Origin: Anaerolineales bacterium
GTDB taxonomy: Bacteria; Chloroflexota; Anaerolineae; Anaerolineales; UBA6668
Length of the DNA stretch: 60,713 nt
NCBI GenBank assembly: GCA_020630805.1
Contig: JAHDIM010000003.1
Span: 1-60,713, forward strand
Direction: 5' to 3'
Positions 47,528 to 55,826 of the stretch are shown here, piece by piece. Within the stretch, counting starts at the first letter, position 1; each line of letters starts with the position of its first letter. The notes below the pieces were generated by a model, which saw only the letters and a list, made by a program, of their open reading frames with translations, made no database searches and had not been told where the DNA came from. The position numbers and the translations under genes were made by a program.

Positions 47528-48193
47528 TCACTTCTTTTCAACAACGACTCTCCATTCAGCATGTTGGCTATTGTCAGCACCAACCTGATTATTCCAGAGC
47601 GTTTCTTCACAAGTGTGCATGTGCCAATTGGCAACCGGGAACATCTCCATAATCATAGCTTGAGTATAAAAACAAATTGCGCCAACACCGGTTAGGTTGC
47701 CTTGCGTAATTTCTGTATTCAGCCCGCTTTTGCCAGCTGCACTCGTATGACTAACAGAATACACATTAAAAAAGAATTTACCGCCAGCTTTTAGTGTTCT
47801 ATGCACTTCAGCGACAGCTTGTTGCGCTTGCGCGTAAGCACAGCAGGTAATCCCAGCACGGTCAATCGCCAGATGAAATACGGCATCCTCAAAAGGAAGG
47901 CTTGTAAAGTCGGCGACACGCAAATCTGCGGTGAGACCTTCTTCTACAAAGCGCTGTTTTGCATACTCGATTGCGGTTGTGCTGCCATCAATGCCAGAGA
48001 CAGAAAACCCTTCGCGGGCCGCAAACCAAAGATTACCTGCCGTTCCACAGGCAACTTCTAAAATTTCAACCTGATTGCGTTCAATGTCGCGCGGGGCATT
48101 CCGGAAAACAAATGACACAACCGCATCCCATGGATAGCGATTCCTATGCCCTTGTGAATAGAGCTCATTCCAGATTGGGTCAAATGCGGTCAT
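47528..48193 (-). CDS. Class I SAM-dependent methyltransferase
   Basis: Motif I VEILEVACGTAGNLWFAA, SGIDGSTTAIEYAKQRF and FHLAIDRAGITCC, with KAGGKFFFNVYSVSH. ATG 48193 overlaps the flavoprotein TGA (ATGA), which favours it over a 21-residue longer frame. The family resembles small methyltransferases in nonulosonate loci. About 220 residues. Confidence 0.87.
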   Translation of the reverse strand: MTAFDPIWNELYSQGHRNRYPWDAVVSFVFRNAPRDIERNQVEILEVACGTAGNLWFAAREGFSVSGIDGSTTAIEYAKQRFVEEGLTADLRVADFTSLPFEDAVFHLAIDRAGITCCAYAQAQQAVAEVHRTLKAGGKFFFNVYSVSHTSAAGKSGLNTEITQGNLTGVGAICFYTQAMIMEMFPVANWHMHTCEETLWNNQVGADNSQHAEWRVVVEKK

Positions 48194-49539
48194 AAAAGGC
48201 AACCTTGTAATTCTGTGTAAATGGTTGATTTGCCAACTTGCTCTGTATCCAGCCAAACGAACGGAGCATATTGCGCAAGCTCTTGTTTGAGCTGCTCTAA
48301 TTCGGCTAGATAACCCGGTTTAGCGAGACTATATGTTTTGGGCACCCGATAGTGCACAGAATCTACATAGGTAGCCGTTGGCGTCACAATCTCACTTTGG
48401 ATAACTTCTTGCCAAAGCTGATCACGATACTGCGCAATATCTTGCCAATACGCAGATCCAACTGGCGTGACCACTTCGCAGCAAATATAAGAGTATCCCG
48501 GCGGTGCAGTGTTCAAATTATCGATGTAACTACCCGGTGTAGAAATGCGATACGCAATTTCTGCAGCATCATAGTTGTGTATGTATGTGATGTCCGTCAC
48601 ATCGGTAGACTTTACCGCGAAATACATCAGCACCATCGGCACCGCTTCAGTCAATGTATCAAGCTTATAACGACCCGCACAAAAGGGCGTAAACGTTGCT
48701 TTTGGTAACGTCCAAAACAAGCGATCCGCTTCAAAAGACTGTCCGTCTGCGGTGCTGACACGGGCATCGTTTGGCGTTAGCAGCACATCATTAACTGCGG
48801 CGCCTAGATGCAAAGAAACCCCACTACTTCTCAAATTAGATGTCGCAATGTCCAAAAAGTCATCAAACCCACGCAATGTCGGGTAGAAATTACGAAAGTC
48901 GCGCTGCTGCACTTTGTCTCGATAAAACTCCAATGGATCCGCCGCAGAAGACACGCCAAGCCGATCATCAAGATATGGGGCTTGTTTGAACAACAAAGAC
49001 GTCTGTCGATCAAAGAGTTGAATCCGCTGAAACATTGTTTGAGGCAATGCGTTGGCTGAAATCGCTTCTGGCCGGACGCTATACGCTTTTAGGAAGGCTG
49101 CCGCAACATGCGGATATAACGTCGGGCCAAACCGCTGTACAAGTGCCTCGGCTAAACTGTGATTAACGCCGTCACTACTAGCATGGCTAGCCTGAGCAAT
49201 TTCTAGCAAACTAACGGCACTTGTAGCCTGCGGCAAATGCAAAAAGGTTGGAATTGCTAATCCATTAACAGTTTGCCCGCCGCTAATAGATGCATAATTT
49301 ACAGTGAGCGGCGCAAAATTACCATTGCCCAACTCCCAAATAAAATCAGTAAAAGAATCGCTACTGTTGTCAAAGAGATGGCAGCCTTTATCAAGCAGAT
49401 AAGCCCCCCACTTAATTGGGCGTAACACCCCACCAAGCTTTGGGGCAGCATCAATCAAAGTTACATCTTGGCCTTTTTTTGCCAACAGGTAAGCTGTAGC
49501 AATGCCTCTAAATCCCCCGCCTACAACAATATTTCGCAT
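48190..49539 (-). CDS. FAD-dependent oxidoreductase, UDP-galactopyranose mutase-like
   Basis: The N-terminus NIVVGGGFRGIATAYLLAK binds FAD, followed by VTLIDAAPKLGGVLRP and LDKGCHLFDNSSD, where the Gly-x-His-(L)-Phe element parallels GPHIFHT of UGM. A second FAD-contact region is near FEADRLFWTLPKATF. 449 residues, longer than the copy at 13809. It may oxidise or isomerise a nonulosonate precursor. Coupled by ATGA to a methyltransferase, as at 13809/13812. Confidence 0.78.
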   Translation of the reverse strand: MRNIVVGGGFRGIATAYLLAKKGQDVTLIDAAPKLGGVLRPIKWGAYLLDKGCHLFDNSSDSFTDFIWELGNGNFAPLTVNYASISGGQTVNGLAIPTFLHLPQATSAVSLLEIAQASHASSDGVNHSLAEALVQRFGPTLYPHVAAAFLKAYSVRPEAISANALPQTMFQRIQLFDRQTSLLFKQAPYLDDRLGVSSAADPLEFYRDKVQQRDFRNFYPTLRGFDDFLDIATSNLRSSGVSLHLGAAVNDVLLTPNDARVSTADGQSFEADRLFWTLPKATFTPFCAGRYKLDTLTEAVPMVLMYFAVKSTDVTDITYIHNYDAAEIAYRISTPGSYIDNLNTAPPGYSYICCEVVTPVGSAYWQDIAQYRDQLWQEVIQSEIVTPTATYVDSVHYRVPKTYSLAKPGYLAELEQLKQELAQYAPFVWLDTEQVGKSTIYTELQGCLL

Positions 49540-49541
49540 AC

Positions 49542-50597
49542 TTATTTTTGCAAATCTGTTTTAGAAAACATATACCCAATCGCAACATCATGCGGCAGCG
49601 TATACCCAATTAGGTAGTCCATTTGGGCTGGCGGTAAGCCACTGCCCGGACGCCGAAAGGCGATGTCATCTTTAGACAGAGTGTGCCCCTTTGGCAACGC
49701 CCGCGCCGCAACGCAAGACAAGCGATAAGCCTCACGGTTTTCATTTTCTACACCGCTTAGTCCCAGCGCCGAAACGCCAAGATTCGCTTCAATCTTACGA
49801 ACCCCTTGCACAAGCTGCGTAAATTCAGCCGGGTCTGAAGAAAATCGATGATCTGGGCCAGGCAAATTGCGATCTAACGTGAAATGTTTCTCAATGAAGC
49901 AAGCCCCTAATACCACTGCGCCAATCGCCGCCTCAATACCTTCTGTGTGATCACTAAAACCCACTGGCACCCCAAAGGTCTGTTGTAAAGATGGAATCTT
50001 GCGCAAATTCACCTCATCTGAGGGACACGGATAAGCAGACGTACAATGCAAAAGCACTAAATTCTGATTGCCTGTGGCCTTAAATGCCCGCACAGACTCG
50101 TCAATATCAGCAACGGTTGCCATGCCAGTAGATAGAACGGTGGCAACGCCACTTTGCCCCATATAAGCAACCAGCGGCAGGTTAGACAAATAGTCTGAGC
50201 CATTCTTAACAATTGGGGACCCTAGCGCCACTAGCGCATCAACACCATTTTTGTTAGTAGGCGTGCTATGAAAGATAATGCCAACTTCATCACAATACGC
50301 CTTCAACATGCCCAACTGAGCATTGCTAAGTTCATACCGCTTGAACATATCAAACTGAGGCTCGCACACGGGTTCACCCTGTGAGATATAGTCATACATC
50401 AGTGAGCGATCAGATAGAAAATCTTCGGTGACATAGTTCTGAAACTTGACAGAATCAGCACCAGCTTCCTTAGCAGCATCAATCATTTGCTTTGCTAAAT
50501 CCATATCACCGTTATGGTTGATACCAATTTCTGCAACAATAAAGCACGGTTCACCCGCACCAAGCGCACGGTCTCCAATTGTAATTTTAGTGTTCAT
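49542..50597 (-). CDS. NeuB-family nonulosonate synthase (NeuB/LegI-like)
   Basis: Seen: FIVAEIGINHNGDMDLAKQM, ADSVKFQNYVTEDF, TVLSTGMATVADID, GFSDHTEGIEAAIGAVVLGA, EKHFTLDRNLPGPDHRFSS, and a C-terminal SAF domain. The PGPDH segment is the Neu5Ac/Leg-type version. The ATG at 50597 overlaps the upstream PseG stop by 11 bases; a frame to 50642 adds 15 residues. 351 residues. Confidence 0.94.
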   Translation of the reverse strand: MNTKITIGDRALGAGEPCFIVAEIGINHNGDMDLAKQMIDAAKEAGADSVKFQNYVTEDFLSDRSLMYDYISQGEPVCEPQFDMFKRYELSNAQLGMLKAYCDEVGIIFHSTPTNKNGVDALVALGSPIVKNGSDYLSNLPLVAYMGQSGVATVLSTGMATVADIDESVRAFKATGNQNLVLLHCTSAYPCPSDEVNLRKIPSLQQTFGVPVGFSDHTEGIEAAIGAVVLGACFIEKHFTLDRNLPGPDHRFSSDPAEFTQLVQGVRKIEANLGVSALGLSGVENENREAYRLSCVAARALPKGHTLSKDDIAFRRPGSGLPPAQMDYLIGYTLPHDVAIGYMFSKTDLQK

Positions 50598-51636
50598 AAG
50601 ACAACATCGCCTCAACGACGCGGCTGGCACCTTTGCCATCAATTATGGTGGCCGCACGCTGGCCTAACTGTTTACGTAATGCTGGCGCAGTTAAGAAATG
50701 CGCTAAGCGTTTTTGGACAGCAGCCGTTGACTCTGGCGTAATCACCCGTAAATCAACCTGCAATGCTGCCGCCGCATTTGCTAAATATAATGCGTTGGCA
50801 TTCTGGTTATCTGCAAGCACGCAAATAAACATTGGCAACGCAAAAAATGCGATCTCCCAACACGTAGAACCACCGGCACAGATAACCGCATCAAACGTCG
50901 GAATAAATGTTGCCATATTTTCTACATAGTGTATTAGCGTCACATCATGTGGCAGCGTTTGCACCAACTGCTTCAATTCCGCAACATGCTCATTTTGGGG
51001 ACCGGTAATCACGGTCAGGGAAAGCGGCTTTGCTTGGAACGTAGCCAATGCTTGCAAAATACGCTGCGTGACGTTATCAGGATCGCTGCCGCCCATCGTA
51101 ATCAGGACAGAAAGTTGCGCATTAGTCGGTTTAGGCAACTGCGAAGCCGTAATAAATTCAGACCGTAACAGTGTATATTGCGTACCAAGCAGTAAACGCG
51201 CCTGTGGGCTACTGTCCTGATAGGGATAGTCTGCCGCTGTAATGTTTTGATTGAGGATCAGGTCTGCCTGATAAGTAGGGAGATGATGATAGTCGTCTAA
51301 GACGAGCAGTTGCCAACCCGCCATTTTAATCTGTTCTTGATAGGCAAGATCAAAGTGATAGCCATCTAATACCACCCAGTCGGGTTGGACCCGTTGAATG
51401 TCACCTAAAAGCGCTGCCAATTGCTTTGCCGGCGGCGCTGAAGGTGAGACAGGCAGAATCTGCGCAGACAATAGCAAGAACTTCGCCAGCAAATCTGGCG
51501 CGGTGCAGTCTGTCACAACAACAAGCTGACCGCCTGTGGCATGCCAAGCCTGACCCAAAGCGAGGCAGCGCATAAAATGCCCTACCCCAATCTTTGGATT
51601 CGCATCTATTCGTAATAAAAGAGTTTTTTCTGGCAA
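50587..51636 (-). CDS. pseG: UDP-2,4-diacetamido-2,4,6-trideoxy-altropyranose hydrolase
   Basis: Releases UDP from the Pse precursor. The N-terminus has RIDANPKIGVGHFMRCLALG with the catalytic His at about residue 20, then VLDDYHHLP, SVLITMGGSDPDNVTQRIL and DAVICAGGSTCWEIAFF of the GT-B type. Related to SpsG. The start is a TTG; no ATG precedes the conserved R-I-D-A. Overlaps the NeuB-type gene by 11 bases. Confidence 0.93.
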   Translation of the reverse strand: MPEKTLLLRIDANPKIGVGHFMRCLALGQAWHATGGQLVVVTDCTAPDLLAKFLLLSAQILPVSPSAPPAKQLAALLGDIQRVQPDWVVLDGYHFDLAYQEQIKMAGWQLLVLDDYHHLPTYQADLILNQNITAADYPYQDSSPQARLLLGTQYTLLRSEFITASQLPKPTNAQLSVLITMGGSDPDNVTQRILQALATFQAKPLSLTVITGPQNEHVAELKQLVQTLPHDVTLIHYVENMATFIPTFDAVICAGGSTCWEIAFFALPMFICVLADNQNANALYLANAAAALQVDLRVITPESTAAVQKRLAHFLTAPALRKQLGQRAATIIDGKGASRVVEAMLSYEH

Positions 51637-51645
51637 GGGTAGCCG

Positions 51646-53736
51646 CTAGCTAACTAAGCGTTTGAACCGCGAGTGCGCTTCAGGACCAATCAGCGCGTCT
51701 TGAATAGTGTCCGTTTCGATATGATCTTTGAGAATACGGAAGACTTTCTCTACAGAGACCAAATACTCGGCGACGATTTCGGCGCTGTGCGCGTTTGTGA
51801 AATACACGCCACCGGTTGCCAAATAGCCCTCAGAAAGCATGTATTGGGTAAACAATGTGCGTAATGCGTTGGCTTGCGGGTGGTCAAAGCCAAAATGGCT
51901 TAATGCCGGCAGCCCGTCAACATGTACAGCAATCCCTACAGTCTCGGCAGCAGCCCGCCAGCCTTCTTGCACCTGATGGCCAAGTGCATTCAATTTCTCG
52001 GCAACATTCGCCGCCTGATATTTACGGATTGTTGCAATCGCGGCAGCTGGCCCAATTCGTTCAGTCCAGTAAGAGCTACTGATAAACGTTTCTTGCGCCG
52101 CGCTCATTACGCCTTCAGTCCCAATAATTGCGGCCATGGCATATCCGTTGCTCACCGCTTTGGCAAACATTGCGATATCTGGATTCACATCATAAAGCAA
52201 GTGCGCTCCGCCAGCATTTTGCCTAAATGCCGCTGTGCACTCGTCAAATACTAGTACAGCGCCAATTTCATCCGCAATTGCGCGTACAGCCGCTAAATAT
52301 CCCGGCTCAGGCTGAACAGTCCGGATCGGCTCCATAACGATTGCCGCCACTTCGCCAGCGTGCGTGCTGACAAGGTCGCGCAAATTTTCAATATTATTGA
52401 ACTCAAATGGGAAGGTCGTGCCAACTAATCCGCGCGGCACACCCTTTGGCGCTAAGCCTGGAATTAGATGGCCGTCTAAGCCAGCATCATCTGCCAAATT
52501 TGTAGACAGATACCAGTTATGCCAACCATGATACCCACAAAATAAGACTTTATCTTTACCCGTGGCGGCGCGTGCAATCCGGACAGAAATTGCCATTGCT
52601 TCGCCACCAGTGCGGGCATAGCGCACCATATCAGCCCAAGGATGCAGTTCACACAACAGTTCGGCCAACTCTACTTCTTCTGGACAGTTCAGCGTAGACA
52701 TCACGCCATTTTGAAAGGCCTCAAGCACGGCCGCATCCACATCCGGATCCTTAGCACCCAGAATGCAAGTGCCAATGCCATTGTGTGCCATATCAATATA
52801 AGCATTACCATCCAGATCCCAAACGGTTACCCCTTCAACTTTGCTGTAATAAGAAGGCCAAAGATCGGGCAACATCATTTCTGGCCGCTTGGATAACAGT
52901 TGGGTGCCACCTGGAATTAGGCTTTTGGCATGTTCGTATAGTTTCTGACCAGTTCCGTTTTGAAAGTTGTTATCTGTCATGAGTCCACGCTCTGCTGCTA
53001 GGGATTTTGCATACCCTTCATTGCGTTCATACATTGTGTTGTATGTCATCAAATGTGGGTTTGCTTTTACATATGCCAATGTTTCTGCGTAAGTAAACGC
53101 AGGATTATTAGCGTACAAGGCTTGATAAATAATATCGATTAGTTCGAAATCTTCTGGTTCATCTACGGTCCAACGTAAGTGCGACCAGTTTTCTGCAGCG
53201 CCTAAGTGTCCAATTTTGAACAATTCAGGCTGCCGATTGATGTAAGGGGTAACGTGTTCACGCTGTGAGGGGAGCTCAGCGTTTTGCCACGCTTCTTTCA
53301 GAGCGTCTAGGCTAAAGACTTCAACATCTAACCCGTCTGGAAAAACAGGGTTGAGCGCATTGGTTGCATAATCAAAGTCGTTATTCAAATAGAGGTCAAT
53401 CACCTCATCAATAATCTCTGGATCAATAACGGGGCAATCCCCTGTCAGGCGTACCACGGTGTCAATGTCAGGATATTGCAGTGCGGCCTGATAAAACCGA
53501 TCCAGCACATCGTTCAAATCGCCAGCGAACGCATCCACCTGATGCGCCGCGCACAGGTCAAGAATTTGCGTGTCACTGCTATCGTTACTGGTTGCAACAA
53601 CAAGTTTGTCAATTCGCTTAGAGCGCTGTACGCGCCGAACCTGCTGGATAAGCATTGGCGCGCCCGCTAAGTTTTTCATGACTTTACCGGGCAATCTTGT
53701 AGAAGAAAAGCGAGCTTGAAGAATTGCAAGAATCAT
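51646..53736 (-). CDS. SpsF cytidylyltransferase fused to class III aminotransferase
   Basis: One 696-residue frame with two enzymes. Residues 1-235: SpsF-type transferase with LAILQARFSSTRLPGKVM, VRLTGDCPVIDPEI and SQREHVTPYI. Residues from about 256: class III, glutamate-1-semialdehyde-type aminotransferase with IPGGTQLLSKRPEMML, VIFDECTAAF-like VLVFDECTAAFRQ, and the PLP Lys in MFAKAVSNGYAM. Both active sites appear intact. Joining CMP activation to an amination suggests an aminated CMP-nonulosonate or precursor. ATG overlaps the aldo/keto reductase stop. Confidence 0.9.
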   Translation of the reverse strand: MILAILQARFSSTRLPGKVMKNLAGAPMLIQQVRRVQRSKRIDKLVVATSNDSSDTQILDLCAAHQVDAFAGDLNDVLDRFYQAALQYPDIDTVVRLTGDCPVIDPEIIDEVIDLYLNNDFDYATNALNPVFPDGLDVEVFSLDALKEAWQNAELPSQREHVTPYINRQPELFKIGHLGAAENWSHLRWTVDEPEDFELIDIIYQALYANNPAFTYAETLAYVKANPHLMTYNTMYERNEGYAKSLAAERGLMTDNNFQNGTGQKLYEHAKSLIPGGTQLLSKRPEMMLPDLWPSYYSKVEGVTVWDLDGNAYIDMAHNGIGTCILGAKDPDVDAAVLEAFQNGVMSTLNCPEEVELAELLCELHPWADMVRYARTGGEAMAISVRIARAATGKDKVLFCGYHGWHNWYLSTNLADDAGLDGHLIPGLAPKGVPRGLVGTTFPFEFNNIENLRDLVSTHAGEVAAIVMEPIRTVQPEPGYLAAVRAIADEIGAVLVFDECTAAFRQNAGGAHLLYDVNPDIAMFAKAVSNGYAMAAIIGTEGVMSAAQETFISSSYWTERIGPAAAIATIRKYQAANVAEKLNALGHQVQEGWRAAAETVGIAVHVDGLPALSHFGFDHPQANALRTLFTQYMLSEGYLATGGVYFTNAHSAEIVAEYLVSVEKVFRILKDHIETDTIQDALIGPEAHSRFKRLVS

Positions 53737-54638
53737 TTATTTACCTGCCATAACCCTGGGTTGAGATAGTGCGAATCACCTTGAAAACTAAACTTTTGAT
53801 ACTCAGCCTGTGTCAATGCGGCTGGCGCTTGCCACAAAGTATTCAATTGCCTAAGTTGGGCTTCTGAATTGACACCAACCACAGCAACATCAATAGCTGG
53901 ATGCGTTTTCACATAATCCAACGCTAATTGTAATTTTGAAATATTACGCGGCTCAGTTTGGGCAAACACGGCATTCAGATGCGCAACAAGCGGCGCAAAG
54001 TAAGGATCGAGATTGCCTAAATCCATCACAAGTAAGCCCTGCAAAAATACAGACCGCGCATGAATTTCTACGCCCCGCGATTTTAGCGTATTTAGAAATG
54101 TGTGCCCTGCTGTCGTAGGGTCTAAATAATTGACAGGGATCTGCAACACATCAAATTCAAATTTCGAAAAAAGTTGCTCTGCTTCTGCAACTGAGTAAAC
54201 AGAAACGCCAATTTTTTCAACCAGCCCTTGCTGTTTGAAGCGTCGCAAAAGTGCATAAAAATCCGCTGCCCCAGCCACGTGTAGGTTATTTGCCGCGTGA
54301 ACTAATACCGCATAAATCTTTTCAAGTTGTAAATTTTGTAGCGATTGGTCAAATTCTTGTTGCAACTGTGCAATTTCAGCGGGACCAATATTTGTATACG
54401 GCTGTGCGCCAATTTTAGTAATGACCTGTGCCGTTTTTGTCTGTGCAGTAAAGTTACCCAGTACACGCTCACTATCGCCATAGGCTGCGGCGGTATCTAA
54501 ATACGTCACGTTTGCGCTAGCGGCGTAGTTCAAAATCGTTTCAACTTCAGCTAAACTCGTTTTGCCAGCCGCATTGGAAATGCCATAGTCAAGGCCAAAT
54601 TGAACCGTTCCAAGCCCAAGGGCACTGGTTGTCATCAT
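53733..54638 (-). CDS. Aldo/keto reductase
   Basis: TIM-barrel NADPH reductase: LGTVQFGLDYGIS, the tetrad in LDTAAAYGDSE (Asp, Tyr), VITKIGAQ (Lys) and YAVLVHAANNL (His). The C-terminal AVVGVNSEAQLRQL binds the cofactor. Frequent in nonulosonate loci next to PseG/SpsF genes, where it may reduce a keto sugar. 301 residues; ATG 54638 is followed by another ATG. Confidence 0.9.
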   Translation of the reverse strand: MMTTSALGLGTVQFGLDYGISNAAGKTSLAEVETILNYAASANVTYLDTAAAYGDSERVLGNFTAQTKTAQVITKIGAQPYTNIGPAEIAQLQQEFDQSLQNLQLEKIYAVLVHAANNLHVAGAADFYALLRRFKQQGLVEKIGVSVYSVAEAEQLFSKFEFDVLQIPVNYLDPTTAGHTFLNTLKSRGVEIHARSVFLQGLLVMDLGNLDPYFAPLVAHLNAVFAQTEPRNISKLQLALDYVKTHPAIDVAVVGVNSEAQLRQLNTLWQAPAALTQAEYQKFSFQGDSHYLNPGLWQVNK

Positions 54639-54644
54639 GCTACT

Positions 54645-55652
54645 TTATTCTCCGTTGGAGCGTTTTACATCCATAAAAACTGACATTTTTATCGCGCCGC
54701 CAAAGCCACTTTTGAATTTTGCAATATTCTGCATTTTAGGTGTCATCGGCGCAGAAGAATCTGCATAGGTCTGCCCCATATGAAAGCTAGGGATGCCAAG
54801 CTTAATACATTGTTGCAATGCCAACCACATAATTCCGTGATTCACAGGTTGACCAAATAACTCGCGTTTAGCAACAGAAGAACTATACTGACAAACACCA
54901 GTGTGCATCCCAGAAAACAAGGACGCCCCAACCAATTCGCCAGCCTCATCACGCGCCTCAACAACAAAAGAAGCACCTGCCACAATTGCATCCCATTGCA
55001 GGTCCCATGTTGCTTGGCTCCGCGTCTGTTTACCAGCTAAGGAAAAATGCAAAGCCTGAAACGCATCAAAGTCTGCACGCTTAGCACTCGGTCCAGAATA
55101 CAGATTGTGCGTCCATTTAGTTAGCGCACTCTTGATCAGCGGGCGATAACTCTTGCGGATATTCTGCCAAACGCTAGCATCATCTGAAAGCACGATGACA
55201 CTTTCATAGAAATTAGAAACTGCTACCTGCCACTGCAGATCTTGTAAAAAATAAGCCGCAAAAGCAGACAAACTGCCATCGATTAGCACGTCCTGCAATC
55301 TAAACTGATTAATACCGTGTGCAGCCAACAATTTCAAAAAATGCGCCGTTACGGAACGCCGCACGATGCCATCATTTTTAGCAATAACCAACACCTCATC
55401 GCCCCAGTTATTAAGAACAGTTGGGGCATCTTCAGCGGCAGCAGATGCAATTGTACAGAATACAGCAATGCCTGAATTAGCATCAGAGAAACGGCCAAAG
55501 GAGACATCTTCAAATTGCTGAGCCGTATAGTACTCAGCTTGGTATTGGTAGTGCCGCGTATTCTGCAAGCGCAAGGTATACGCGTTAGGCTCTGCTAGCG
55601 TTAGCGCATGTGGGTGGAGATTTGAGGCAGTTTGAATAATATGGTGTGACAT
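54645..55652 (-). CDS. FemAB-like GNAT acyltransferase
   Basis: A 335-residue protein of the FemAB/GNAT_6 kind: WQNIRKSYRPLIKSAL, FVVEARDEAGELVGASLF, VNHGIMWLALQQCI and FHMGQTYADSSAPMTPK. FemAB-type proteins move an acyl or aminoacyl group to an amine. First gene of the glycan transcript, so its promoter should lie in 55653-55826. The donor is unknown. Confidence 0.82.
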   Translation of the reverse strand: MSHHIIQTASNLHPHALTLAEPNAYTLRLQNTRHYQYQAEYYTAQQFEDVSFGRFSDANSGIAVFCTIASAAAEDAPTVLNNWGDEVLVIAKNDGIVRRSVTAHFLKLLAAHGINQFRLQDVLIDGSLSAFAAYFLQDLQWQVAVSNFYESVIVLSDDASVWQNIRKSYRPLIKSALTKWTHNLYSGPSAKRADFDAFQALHFSLAGKQTRSQATWDLQWDAIVAGASFVVEARDEAGELVGASLFSGMHTGVCQYSSSVAKRELFGQPVNHGIMWLALQQCIKLGIPSFHMGQTYADSSAPMTPKMQNIAKFKSGFGGAIKMSVFMDVKRSNGE

Positions 55653-55703
55653 TTAATATTCACGCAAAGTTAGCAAAACGGCAGGTCGCCTTAGAGTCAA
55701 AAG

Positions 55704-55738
55704 AGCCGTGATATCACTAATGTAGCAATGTCACGGCT
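55704..55738 (-). terminator. Hairpin followed by CTTTTG (terminator or attenuator)
   Basis: AGCCGTGA (55704-55711) and TCACGGCT (55731-55738) form an 8-bp stem with a 19-base loop; on the minus strand CTTTTG follows. It can end RNase J transcription. It also lies downstream of a promoter-like pair at 55758-55786 and before the first glycan gene at 55652, so it could attenuate the glycan operon. Confidence 0.5.
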
Positions 55739-55757
55739 TCTAGTTTTGATTTCGCTA

Positions 55758-55786
55758 ATTCTAAAGGGAATTGAAACTGAGTGCAA
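55758..55786 (-). promoter_or_regulatory. Candidate promoter of the glycan operon
   Basis: Minus-strand TTGCAC (55781-55786), a 17-base spacer and TAGAAT (55758-55763). The -10 matches 5 of 6, the -35 only 3 of 6. It lies between RNase J and the first glycan gene, the only gap there. Confidence 0.35.
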
Positions 55787-55826
55787 AAGGCAACCTACCA
55801 TTGCAACTACAGTTCATGCTGCGCAT

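Noticed and set aside
52978-52980. Separate gene start for the aminotransferase half of the fusion
   Set aside because: The frame is continuous with no stop and no strong ribosome site before this ATG; kept as one fusion protein, though internal initiation is possible.
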